Source: Arthrobacter celericrescens (GTDB lineage: Bacteria; Actinomycetota; Actinomycetes; Actinomycetales; Micrococcaceae). Taken from it: a DNA stretch of 64,000 nt. The stretch lies in contig NZ_QYLP01000021.1 in assembly GCF_003614925.1 (NCBI RefSeq), positions 1-64,000 on the forward strand, in the 5' to 3' direction. This document shows, in pieces, positions 10,307 through 18,145 of this stretch. The position numbers and the translations under genes were made by a program. Numbering within the stretch: the stretch's first letter is position 1; each line of letters starts with the position of its first letter. Below the pieces are notes generated by a model that did no database searches, was not told the DNA's origin, and worked only from the letters and a program-made list of their open reading frames with translations.

Positions 10307-11262
10307 GCGGCGCCCCCGGAACCGCCGGCGTCGAGCGCGTCCCACAGTTCCTCCGGCACGGCGGTCTCCATGCGTGTGGCGTTCGCGGTGATCTGCTCGG
10401 GGCTGCGTGCCCCCACCGTCACGTTCACCACGGCCGGGTGCCGCAGCGGGAAGTGCAGGGCCGCCGTCGGGAGCTCGACGCCGAAGTCCCGGCACAGCGC
10501 CGCCAGCGCGCGAGCGCGTTCAAGCAGGGCGCGCGGTGCTTGGCCGTAGTTGTAGTGCGCATCGTCCGGCACCTCCGGCCGGGCCAGGAGGCCGGAGTTG
10601 TAAGCACCGACGGCCACGATGCCGGTGCCGCGCTCCACGCTGCGCTCCAGCAACGGGACTCCCGGCTGCTCCAGCAGGGTGTAGCGGCCTGCGAGCATCA
10701 CGAGGTCAAGGTCCGCGCCGTCGACGCAGGCGAGCGCGGCCTCCGCGGAATTCGTGCCGACGCCGATCGCGTCCACCAGCCCTTCGCCACGGAGCTTCTC
10801 CAGCACGGGCAGCGCCTGGCGGATCCCGGCGTCGAGATCAAAGGCATCGGGGTCGTGCAGGTAGGCGATGTCCACCCGCTCCAGGCCCAGCCGTTCGAGG
10901 GAATCCTCGAGGCTCTGCCGGATACCGTGTTCGCTGAAGTCCCAGCGGCGCACCGCATCCGCCGGAACATCGAAGCCCTCGCCGTCCCGGCGGCCGGCGG
11001 CGTCCTGCGGTTCCAGGCACCGGCCCACCTTGGTGGAAATGACGAAGTCTCCGCGGGGCTTGTCGCGGAGGACGGCGCCGAGCCGCTGCTCCGACAGACC
11101 CAGGCCGTAATGCGGGGCCGTGTCGAAATAGCGGACGCCGGAGTCCCAGGCCGCGAGGACGGTGGCGAGGGCTTCGCCGTCGGGGATTGCCGTGTAGAGG
11201 TTGCCGATCCCGGCCCCGCCGAAACCGAGCCTGCCCAGCTTTGCGGTGGCGGCGGCACTCAT
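10303..11262 (-). CDS. Aldo/keto reductase, probable L-fucose (D-threo-aldose) 1-dehydrogenase
   Basis: A 319-residue AKR with the (beta/alpha)8 signature residues D-Y-K-H visible as 'YFDTAPHYGLGLSE', 'STKVGR' and 'YLHDPD'. The C-terminal 'VNVTVGARSPEQITAN' would contact NAD(P). D-threo-aldose 1-dehydrogenases oxidise L-fucose at C1 to the lactone. The assignment rests mainly on position between mutarotase and lactonase genes. It overlaps both neighbours by four bases, so the three are translationally coupled. Confidence 0.82.
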   Translation of the reverse strand: MSAAATAKLGRLGFGGAGIGNLYTAIPDGEALATVLAAWDSGVRYFDTAPHYGLGLSEQRLGAVLRDKPRGDFVISTKVGRCLEPQDAAGRRDGEGFDVPADAVRRWDFSEHGIRQSLEDSLERLGLERVDIAYLHDPDAFDLDAGIRQALPVLEKLRGEGLVDAIGVGTNSAEAALACVDGADLDLVMLAGRYTLLEQPGVPLLERSVERGTGIVAVGAYNSGLLARPEVPDDAHYNYGQAPRALLERARALAALCRDFGVELPTAALHFPLRHPAVVNVTVGARSPEQITANATRMETAVPEELWDALDAGGSGGAA

Positions 11263-11573
11263 GGCAGTTCCCAGACCTTCGGGATGCCGGAGTCGTTGCC
11301 GGAGTAGTCGTCCTCGACCTCGAGCAGTTCCCCCATCCGGGCCTGCCAGAGCACGTTGGCGGGGTGGTCGGCGAGGGCGTGGCGCATGGCTTGGTAATCG
11401 TCCACCTCCACAAGGTGGAACAGCTCCAGGCCGCTGCGCCAGATCCGCCAGTTCCGCACCCCGGCGTCCTTCAGGGCCGCGACGAGTTCGGCCGGAATGG
11501 AAGCGTGCGCATCGGCGTATTCCTGCTCCGCGCCGGGCTTGAGCCGGGTGTGCAAGGCGATGGTTTCAGGCAT
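11259..11573 (-). CDS. L-fucose/L-rhamnose mutarotase (RhaM family)
   Basis: A 104-residue dimeric alpha/beta-barrel protein of PF05336. 'ALHTRLKPGAEQEYADAH' at the N-terminus and 'IWRSGLELFHLVEVDDY' match the RhaM/FucM type mutarotase. It interconverts alpha and beta pyranose anomers, feeding the dehydrogenase the right anomer after fucosidase action. It overlaps the fucosidase end by eight bases and the dehydrogenase start by four. Confidence 0.85.
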   Translation of the reverse strand: MPETIALHTRLKPGAEQEYADAHASIPAELVAALKDAGVRNWRIWRSGLELFHLVEVDDYQAMRHALADHPANVLWQARMGELLEVEDDYSGNDSGIPKVWELP

Positions 11574-12855
11574 CTGTGCCCTCCTTGAGGAACAGTTCCA
11601 GCACGGGCACGGCCACCGGCGGCCGCTGGACGGGCAGCTTGACGCTCAGTGTCCCCGCGGGCTGGGCACCGGGGGTGGCGGCATAGGCCTCCTGCTCCGG
11701 GTCCGGTTCCTGGAGGCGGAGTTCGGAGGCATCGTTAAGCAGCTGGGCGTACTCCACTTTGCCGGCCAGCCCGGGCAGGTGCACGAAGCCGAACGGCCAG
11801 GCGAACAGGTGGACGTACAGCCTGTCGCCGCGCTGGGTGTAGCGGGCGTCGGCGGGAGGAACGTAGGACGACGGCCCGGCGCCGTAGATGGAGCGGCCGT
11901 GCAGCCGCACCCACTCGCCGATGCCCGCCAGGGATTCCGCGGCCCGCGGGTCCAGGCTGCCGCGGGCCGTGGGGCCGACGTTCAGCAGCAGGTTACCGCC
12001 CTTGGACACCCCGTCCACCAGCATCCGGACCACGAGGTCCGGGCTCTTGTAGTCGAGGTTGTCCCGGTCGTAGCCCCAGCTGCCGTTGAGGGTCTGGCAC
12101 GCCTCCCAGGCGAGCGGAACGCCGTCGGACATCATGGGACCGGCCGGCTGGTACTGCTCCGGGGTGACGAAGTCTCCCGGCAGGTCGAGTCGGTCGTTGA
12201 CCACGATCCCGGGCTGCAGTTCCCGGACCATGGCCAGCAGTTCCTGCGAGCCCCAGTCGTCCCGGCCCTTGCCGCCGGCCGGGTGCCCGTCCATGCCGCC
12301 CGGGTAGGAGAAGTCGAAGAACAGGTAGTCGATGGTGCCGTAGTTGCTGAGCAGTTCGCGGACCTGGCCGTGCAGGTACTCCCGGTAGCGGGCCATGTCC
12401 CGGCCCTCGTTCAAAGCGTCGACATCCGGAGCGTTCCGCTGCGGGTGCACCGAGTCCACGGTGAAGTCGGGGTGGTGCCAGTCGATCAGCGAATAGTAGA
12501 AGCCCACCTTCAGCCCCTCGGCCCGCAGCGCTTCCACATAGGGTGCGATCAGGTCCCGGCCGGCCGGGGCATTCGTGGCCTTGTAGTCGGTGAGGGCCGA
12601 GTCCCAGAGGCAGAAGCCTTCGTGGTGCTTGGTGGTCAGCACCACGTACTTCATGCCGGCGTTGCGGGCGGCCCTGGCCCATTCGCGCGGATCGTAGAGG
12701 TCCGGATCGAAGCGGTGGAAGTACTTCGAGTACTCCTCCACAGTGATCTCCTCGCGGTTCATCACCCATTCGTGCCGCGCCGCCAGGGAGTACAGCCCCC
12801 AGTGCACGAACATGCCCAGGCGGGACTCCTCGAACCACGGGGCGTGCTGGATCAC
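11566..12855 (-). CDS. Alpha-L-fucosidase, GH29
   Basis: A 429-residue glycoside hydrolase. 'GMFVHWGLYSL' and 'YVVLTTKHHEGFCLWDS' are the GH29 strand-1 and strand-3 motifs, and 'IDYLFFDFS' supplies the probable nucleophile Asp181. It releases L-fucose from fucosylated glycans. The GTG at 12855 has AAGGAG six bases upstream; the open frame continuing into the next gene is rejected. There is no signal peptide, so the enzyme should act on imported oligosaccharides, yet no transporter is encoded in the cluster. Confidence 0.9.
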   Translation of the reverse strand: MIQHAPWFEESRLGMFVHWGLYSLAARHEWVMNREEITVEEYSKYFHRFDPDLYDPREWARAARNAGMKYVVLTTKHHEGFCLWDSALTDYKATNAPAGRDLIAPYVEALRAEGLKVGFYYSLIDWHHPDFTVDSVHPQRNAPDVDALNEGRDMARYREYLHGQVRELLSNYGTIDYLFFDFSYPGGMDGHPAGGKGRDDWGSQELLAMVRELQPGIVVNDRLDLPGDFVTPEQYQPAGPMMSDGVPLAWEACQTLNGSWGYDRDNLDYKSPDLVVRMLVDGVSKGGNLLLNVGPTARGSLDPRAAESLAGIGEWVRLHGRSIYGAGPSSYVPPADARYTQRGDRLYVHLFAWPFGFVHLPGLAGKVEYAQLLNDASELRLQEPDPEQEAYAATPGAQPAGTLSVKLPVQRPPVAVPVLELFLKEGTDA

Positions 12856-12865
12856 GGCGTCTCCT

Positions 12866-14236
12866 TCAGCTCTCGACGGCGGCGGTGCTTGCGGCGGAAC
12901 GTTCGACGGCGGCATCTGCAACGGCGGCGCCGCCCGCCTCGGCGGTCCACACCGGTCCGTCCGGGTAACGGTAGTCCGCCAGGCTGGCGGGGAGCATTTC
13001 GCTGCCGCCGCCCGGCGCCGTGGGCGGCCAGTACTTCCCGCCGCGCATCTCGACCGGCGTGACAAAGTGTTCGTGCAGGTGGTCCACGAATTCGATCATC
13101 CGGTCCTCCTTGGTGCCGGAGACCGCCACGAAGTCGAACATGGACAGGTGCTGCACCGCCTCGCACAGCCCCACCCCGCCGGCGTGCGGGCAGACCCGGA
13201 CGCCGAACTTCGCCGCCAGCAGCAGGATGGCGATGTTCTCGTTGACCCCGGCCACCCGGGCGGCGTCGAGCTGGAGCACCTGCAGCGAACCGGCCTGCAG
13301 CATCTGCTTGAACACCACCCGGTTCTGGACATGTTCTCCGGTGGCCACGGGAATGGGTGCCACGGCCCGGGCGATGGCTGCATGGCCCAGGATGTCGTCC
13401 GGGCTGGTGGGTTCCTCGATCCAGGCCACGTCATAGGGGGCCAGGTGGCGCATCCACTCGATGGCTTCCTGGACGTCCCAGCGCTGGTTCGCGTCCACGG
13501 CGATCCGTACGTCCGGGCCCACGGCGGAGCGGGCGGCGCGGACACGGCGGATGTCGTCCTCCAGGGACGCCCCCACCTTGAGCTTGATCTGGGTGAATCC
13601 CTCGGCCACGGCTTCCTTGGCCAGGCGCGAAAGCTTGCTGTCGCTATAGCCCAGCCAGCCCGGCGTCGTGGTGTATCCCGGATAGCCCTCGGCGAGCAGT
13701 TGGGCGCGGCGCGCTTCCCGGCCGGGTTCCGCGGCGCGCAGGATGCCGAGCGCTTCCTCGGGGGTGAGGGCGTCGCTGAGGTAGCGGAAGTCCACCAGGG
13801 CCACGAGTTCCTCCGGGCTCATGCGGGACAGCAGCTCCCAGAGCGGCAGGCCGGCGCGCTTGGCTTTCAGGTCCCAGAGGGCGTTGACGACGGCGCCGAT
13901 CGCCATGTGCATGACGCCCTTCTCCGGGCCGAGCCAGCGCAGCTGGGAATCGTGGGCGAGCAGCTTCCAGGCGGCGCCCATGTCCGCCAGGAGTTCCTCG
14001 GTGTTGCGGCCCAGGAGGTGTTCCCGCAGCGCGGCGATGGCGGCGGTTTCCACCTCGTTGCCGCGGCCGATGGTGAACACGAAGCCGTGGCCTTCGTGGC
14101 CGTCCGCCGCGTCGGTGCGCAGGATCAGGTACGCGGCCGAATAGTCCGGGGCCGGGTTCATGGCGTCCGAGCCGTCCAGTTCCCGGGACGTGGGGAAGCG
14201 GATGTCGAGGGTTTCCATGGCGGTGATGACGCTCAT
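12866..14236 (-). CDS. L-fuconate dehydratase (enolase superfamily)
   Basis: Dehydrates L-fuconate to 2-keto-3-deoxy-L-fuconate. All catalytic residues of the family are present: the K218-L-K220 motif, metal ligands D248, E274 and E301, and the D324/H351 dyad. From memory this is the same numbering as the characterised Xanthomonas FucD. The capping domain motif '[13 protein letters not shown]' is diagnostic for fuconate dehydratase. It has 456 residues with a C-terminal Ala-rich tail. TAGGAG precedes the ATG. It is the first gene of the minus-strand operon, reading from the divergent promoter at 14306-14330. Confidence 0.92.
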   Translation of the reverse strand: MSVITAMETLDIRFPTSRELDGSDAMNPAPDYSAAYLILRTDAADGHEGHGFVFTIGRGNEVETAAIAALREHLLGRNTEELLADMGAAWKLLAHDSQLRWLGPEKGVMHMAIGAVVNALWDLKAKRAGLPLWELLSRMSPEELVALVDFRYLSDALTPEEALGILRAAEPGREARRAQLLAEGYPGYTTTPGWLGYSDSKLSRLAKEAVAEGFTQIKLKVGASLEDDIRRVRAARSAVGPDVRIAVDANQRWDVQEAIEWMRHLAPYDVAWIEEPTSPDDILGHAAIARAVAPIPVATGEHVQNRVVFKQMLQAGSLQVLQLDAARVAGVNENIAILLLAAKFGVRVCPHAGGVGLCEAVQHLSMFDFVAVSGTKEDRMIEFVDHLHEHFVTPVEMRGGKYWPPTAPGGGSEMLPASLADYRYPDGPVWTAEAGGAAVADAAVERSAASTAAVES

Positions 14237-14305
14237 CGTGCTCCTAGCTTAGGCGGCGCGTACGGCCCGGAGGGGCAGCCGGGGACGTCCATTCAGCACG
14301 AGACT

Positions 14306-14330
14306 AAACATCGGATGTTTTCATTGTCAA
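14306..14330. promoter_or_regulatory. Divergent fucose promoter region with 15-bp operator
   Basis: AAACATC-G-GATGTTT (14306-14320) is a perfect 7-1-7 palindrome. On the minus strand TTGACA (14330-14325) is followed after 18 bp by TAGTCT, so the palindrome overlaps the spacer and the -10. It is a likely site for the FadR-type regulator encoded at 8771. Confidence 0.6.
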
Positions 14331-14407
14331 TGGGTCACATTTCCGCAAGAATGGGGAAGACACCACACTTGAAGCTCGGAGCAATGACGCTGAGCATGGA
14401 GGAAGAC

Positions 14408-15322
14408 ATGAACGTGAAATTCGCCCGGCTGGGAGCAGCCGGAAACGAGCAGCCGGCTGTCCTCGTCGAAGACGCCAATGGCGCCGCGAAGTACTTCAGC
14501 CTCACCGGCCTGACCCGGGACATCGACGGCGCTTTCTTCGCTGCCGACGGCGTTGCCCGCGCCCGGCAGGCCCTTGAATCCGGGGAACTTCCAGAGGTTT
14601 CCGCCGAGGGTCTGCGCATCGGCTCCCCCATCGCCCGGCCGGCCTCCGTGGTCTGCATCGGCCTGAACTACACCGCGCACGCCGCGGAATCCGGCACCAC
14701 CCCGCCCGAAGTCCCGGTGGTTTTCCTCAAGCCGTCCAACACCGTGGCCGGGCCGTTCGACGCCGCCCCCATCCCGCCGTCGTCGGCGAAGTACGACTGG
14801 GAGGTGGAGCTCGGCGTGGTGATCGGCAAGGAAGCGTCCTACCTTTCTTCCGTGGAGGAAGCCGCCGGGTATATCGCCGGCTACGTCGTGGCCAACGACC
14901 TCTCCGAGCGCGATTACCAGTTGCCGGGTGCCGCGGGCCAGTGGACCAAGGGCAAGTCGCTGCCGGCGTCGAGCCCGTTGGGCCCGTGGTTCGTGCCCGC
15001 CGACCAGGTGGACGCCGGAAACCTCCGGCTGCGCACTTGGGTCAACGGCGAGATCCGGCAGGACTCGAACACCGCGGACATGATCTTCGACTCCGCCACA
15101 GTGGTGCACCACCTCAGCCAGTACATGGTGCTGGAGGCCGGCGACGTGATCCTCACTGGCACCCCCGAAGGCGTAGCACTCTCCGGGCGCTTCCCGTTCC
15201 TGCAGCCGGGCGACGTGGTGGAACTCGAAGTCGAGGGCCTGGGCCGCCAGCGCCAGGAGTTCTACCGGGCAGCCGGCGCCATCACCGCTGCCTCCGCGGG
15301 GGATCCCGCGGCAGTCCGGTGA
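14408..15322 (+). CDS. FAH-family 2,4-diketo-3-deoxy-L-fuconate hydrolase
   Basis: A 304-residue fumarylacetoacetate-hydrolase-fold protein. 'VCIGLNYTAHAAE', 'YDWEVELGVVIGK' and 'LTGTPEGVAL' supply the E-x-E and other metal ligands of the family. In the non-phosphorylative fucose pathway this enzyme splits 2,4-diketo-3-deoxy-L-fuconate into pyruvate and L-lactate. GGAGGAAG precedes the ATG at 14408; the open frame far upstream runs antisense through the dehydratase gene and is not used. It is divergent from the main operon and coupled to the SDR downstream. Confidence 0.85.
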   Translation: MNVKFARLGAAGNEQPAVLVEDANGAAKYFSLTGLTRDIDGAFFAADGVARARQALESGELPEVSAEGLRIGSPIARPASVVCIGLNYTAHAAESGTTPPEVPVVFLKPSNTVAGPFDAAPIPPSSAKYDWEVELGVVIGKEASYLSSVEEAAGYIAGYVVANDLSERDYQLPGAAGQWTKGKSLPASSPLGPWFVPADQVDAGNLRLRTWVNGEIRQDSNTADMIFDSATVVHHLSQYMVLEAGDVILTGTPEGVALSGRFPFLQPGDVVELEVEGLGRQRQEFYRAAGAITAASAGDPAAVR

Positions 15323-16098
15323 ACGCTCCGGTGAGCGCCAACGGCTCGGTGAGCCGCGAGTTTGACGGCCTGGCCGCCATCGTGACCGGCGGCGCCTCGG
15401 GCATCGGCGCCGCCATCGCGGACCGCCTCGCCGCGGGCGGGGCGAAGGTGGCCGTCCTGGACCTCGACCCGGCAGGCTCGCCGCACTTCGGCGTCGAATG
15501 CGACGTGGCGGACAATGCCTCGGTGCGCGCCGCCGTCGACGCCGTGGTCCGCGAGTTCGGCCGCCTGGACGTGGTGGTCAACAACGCCGGGATCGGCGCA
15601 CAGGGCGACATCAGCGCCAACTCCGACGAGGAATGGCTGCGGGTGCTCGACATCAACGTGGTGGGCATCGCCCGCGTCAGCCGGGCCGCCCTACCGCACC
15701 TGCGCAAGTCGCCGTCCGCGGCGATCGTGAACACCTGCTCCATCGCCGCGACGGCCGGGCTGCCGCAGCGGGCGCTGTACTCGGCGTCGAAGGGTGCAGT
15801 GCTGTCGCTGACGCTCGCCATGGCCGCCGACCACATCCGCGAAGGCATCCGGGTGAACTGCGTGAACCCCGGCACCGTGGACACCCCGTGGGTGGGCCGG
15901 CTGCTGGATTCGGCCGCGGACCCCGCCGCAGAACGCGCCGCCCTCAACGCCCGCCAGCCGCACGGCCGGATGGTGGACCCGGCGGAGGTGGCCGGCGCCG
16001 TCGCGTACCTCGCCAGCCCGCTCTCCGGTTCGACGTCGGGCACCTCCCTGGCGATCGACGGCGGCATGCAGGGGCTGCGGCTCCGCCCGGTGGGGTAA
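15319..16098 (+). CDS. SDR, probable 2-keto-3-deoxy-L-fuconate dehydrogenase
   Basis: A 259-residue classical short-chain dehydrogenase: 'TGGASGIG' nucleotide site, 'NNAG', catalytic Ser in 'NTCSIAAT', and Y-x-x-x-K in 'YSASKG'. It would oxidise 2-keto-3-deoxy-L-fuconate at C4 to the diketo acid used by the preceding hydrolase. 'VLDLDPAG' after strand 2 suggests NAD preference. The GTG start overlaps the hydrolase TGA (GTGA). Confidence 0.82.
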   Translation: MNAPVSANGSVSREFDGLAAIVTGGASGIGAAIADRLAAGGAKVAVLDLDPAGSPHFGVECDVADNASVRAAVDAVVREFGRLDVVVNNAGIGAQGDISANSDEEWLRVLDINVVGIARVSRAALPHLRKSPSAAIVNTCSIAATAGLPQRALYSASKGAVLSLTLAMAADHIREGIRVNCVNPGTVDTPWVGRLLDSAADPAAERAALNARQPHGRMVDPAEVAGAVAYLASPLSGSTSGTSLAIDGGMQGLRLRPVG

Positions 16099-16111
16099 GG
16101 GGCGCACCCGC

Positions 16112-16143
16112 GAGCGCGGCAAGGGGCTAGCCCTGCCGCGCTC
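16112..16143. terminator. Hairpin between convergent genes
   Basis: GAGCGCGGCA (16112-16121) pairs perfectly with TGCCGCGCTC (16134-16143), and GGGC/GCCC extend the stem inward. No T-run. It overlaps the 3' end of the TPR gene. Confidence 0.5.
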
Positions 16144-16618
16144 CTGGGGGAAGTTCATCGGCGTAACGCCGCACCGCACCGCCATAAAGTGGCAGCGTCT
16201 TCGCCAGCGCAGCCAAAGCCACGCGCAGGGCGTCACCCGGCAGGCCGGCGTCGAAGAGCGCAAGCGCGCGGAAAGCGTCGGGCGCGTCCCCAACAATCCC
16301 GCCTCCTGGAAAGCCTTCGAGCAGCCGGATAGCTTCGTCCGGCCTGCCGACGTTCCGCAGCGAACTGGCGAGCTGGATGCATGCCTGTGGACGGCGTGAG
16401 TCATCAAGGCCAAGCTCCAGCGCCCGTTCGTACAGCGGGATCGCTTCGGATTCCCGGCCAAGGAAGTCGTGAACGGACGCCCACTCGTAGACGGCGGCCG
16501 CATCGTCATGCGGTTTCTCGGCAACCAAGGCTTTCATCGCCGCGAGAGTCCCTACCGTGTCCGCGTCATCTGTCCGTTGCCAAAAGTCCTTGACCCGCGC
16601 TTCCCAGTTATCGCCCAT
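16127..16618 (-). CDS. Tetratricopeptide-repeat protein
   Basis: A 163-residue soluble protein made of helix pairs. TPR-like units are visible in 'AAAVYEWASVHDFLGRESEAIPLYERALELG' and 'QACIQLASSLRNVGRPDEAIRLLE', each with the G/A-Y-A-L spacing. The N-terminal 'WEARVKDFWQRTDDAD' is common in actinobacterial proteins of this type. It probably binds a protein partner; no function can be assigned. It is monocistronic and convergent with the fucose SDR. Confidence 0.65.
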   Translation of the reverse strand: MGDNWEARVKDFWQRTDDADTVGTLAAMKALVAEKPHDDAAAVYEWASVHDFLGRESEAIPLYERALELGLDDSRRPQACIQLASSLRNVGRPDEAIRLLEGFPGGGIVGDAPDAFRALALFDAGLPGDALRVALAALAKTLPLYGGAVRRYADELPPGARQG

Positions 16619-16718
16619 CCCCAGAGTCTGCCAGCTTCGTAACGCAACGCCCTCGCAACCCCGCCGCCCTCTATGCTCGGTTCCAGGTAATCAACGGAGA
16701 TCCACCAAGGAGCAGCAC

Positions 16719-18047
16719 ATGACCACCTGGCGTATCAGGGACTTCCACTCGTCCGACCTCGACGGCATCCTGCACCTTTGGGAATCACTCAAGGCCGACG
16801 GCGTCGAACCCGTCTACGCGCTCTCCGAGGTCCTCGCCTCGTGCCAGAAAGACCACGCCGTGGTGGCGGTGCAGGGCGACCAAATCGTGGGAGCCGCCGT
16901 CGGACGTGCCGCGCACGACCAAGGCTGGATCGTGTTCCTGTCCACCCTGCCGGAGTTCCGCGGCCGCGGGATCGGCACCTCGCTGCTGGCCGCCGTCGAG
17001 AACCGCATGGCCCCGCACGGGCTGAACAAGCTCTCCGCGCTGATGCCGGAGTCCGAAACCCGGGTGGAGGCGTTCCTGGGCCGCGGCTTCGTGGTCAAGA
17101 AAAACCTGCGCTATTTCGAACGGACCATCCCCGTGCAGCGCCAGGAATTGGAGCCGCTCGGCTTGCTGGGCGGACGGGTCCTGGCCCGGGACCTCTGGGA
17201 GAACGTGGCCGGCATGCGCCGCGAGAAGGAACTGCTGGAACGCCGCCTGGTGCTGCCGCTGGCCGAGGCCGACCTCGCCGATGAGTTCGGCGTGGTGCCC
17301 CCGCGCGCTGTGGTGCTGTTCGGCCCGCCCGGCACCGGCAAGACCACCTTCGCCAAGGCCATCGCGTCCCGGCTCGAGTGGCCGTTCGTGGAGGTCTTCC
17401 CCTCCCGACTGGCCTCCGATCCCAAGGGCCTGGCCGGGGCCCTGCGCGAAACTTTCCTGGAGATCGCGGAGCTCGAGCACGCCGTGGTGTTCATCGACGA
17501 GGTGGAGGAGATCGCGGCTCAGCGCGCCGGGGACCCGCCCTCGCCGCTGCAGGGCGTCACCAACGAGTTGCTGAAGATCATCCCGGCCTTCCGGGAACAG
17601 CCCGGCCGCCTGCTGGTGTGCGCCACCAACTTCATCCGGGCGCTGGACTCGGCGTTCCTGCGCCACGGCCGATTCGACTACGTCATCCCCATCGGCCTGC
17701 CGGACGTGCACGCCCGCGAGGCCATGTGGCAGCGCTTCGTCCCGGCCGCCGTGGTGGACAGCGTGGACGTGGCCCTGCTCGTGGACCGCACCGAAGGCTT
17801 CTCCCCGGCCGACATCGAGTTCGCCGCCCGCAGCGCCTCCCAGCGGGCGCTGGAAAAAGCCGTGTACGACGACGGCGGCACGGCCTCCGGTGACAGCGCC
17901 GCCAACAGCGGGTCGCCGTCGTCGAACGGGCGCAAGGGGCCGACCACGCAGGACTACCTGGACGCGATTGCCGATACCAAGACCACCGTCAGCAAGGAAG
18001 TCCAGCAGGAATTCCTCGAAGACATCGACGCCCTCGGCCGGGTCTGA
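16719..18047 (+). CDS. GNAT acetyltransferase fused to an AAA+ ATPase
   Basis: A 442-residue two-domain protein. Residues about 1-155 are a GNAT fold with the acetyl-CoA loop 'PEFRGRGIGTSLLAAVE'. Residues about 175-400 are an AAA+ module: Walker A 'GPPGTGKT' from Gly202, Walker B 'VVFIDE' with Asp260-Glu261, sensor-1 'LLVCATNFIRALD', and an Arg-finger-like 'FLRHGRFD'. The short C-terminal tail is acidic. AAGGAG precedes the ATG at 16719. The AAA part resembles FtsH/CDC48-type modules without a protease. The domain pairing suggests ATP-driven remodelling coupled to acetylation; the target is unknown. Confidence 0.8.
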   Translation: MTTWRIRDFHSSDLDGILHLWESLKADGVEPVYALSEVLASCQKDHAVVAVQGDQIVGAAVGRAAHDQGWIVFLSTLPEFRGRGIGTSLLAAVENRMAPHGLNKLSALMPESETRVEAFLGRGFVVKKNLRYFERTIPVQRQELEPLGLLGGRVLARDLWENVAGMRREKELLERRLVLPLAEADLADEFGVVPPRAVVLFGPPGTGKTTFAKAIASRLEWPFVEVFPSRLASDPKGLAGALRETFLEIAELEHAVVFIDEVEEIAAQRAGDPPSPLQGVTNELLKIIPAFREQPGRLLVCATNFIRALDSAFLRHGRFDYVIPIGLPDVHAREAMWQRFVPAAVVDSVDVALLVDRTEGFSPADIEFAARSASQRALEKAVYDDGGTASGDSAANSGSPSSNGRKGPTTQDYLDAIADTKTTVSKEVQQEFLEDIDALGRV

Positions 18048-18063
18048 CCCTTCCAACTCTCCG

Positions 18064-18122
18064 ACGCGGGGTCAGCTACGGCCCATGTTCCGCCCCGGAA
18101 TGGGCCGTATCTGACCCCGCGT
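18064..18122. repeat. 23-bp inverted repeat upstream of ltrA
   Basis: Arms 18064-18086 and 18100-18122 (ACGCGGGGTCAG...CGGCCCAT) match at 22 of 23 positions around a 13-base loop. It could terminate the GNAT-AAA gene, but the length and the lack of a T-run suggest a dispersed intergenic repeat. Confidence 0.6.
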
Positions 18123-18145
18123 TGGGCTGGCGGTACTGTGTGAGC

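Noticed and set aside
12743..14407. A long 5' extension of the FAH-family hydrolase gene
   Set aside because: It is antisense to the fucosidase and dehydratase genes. A good Shine-Dalgarno and the family N-terminus place the start at 14408.
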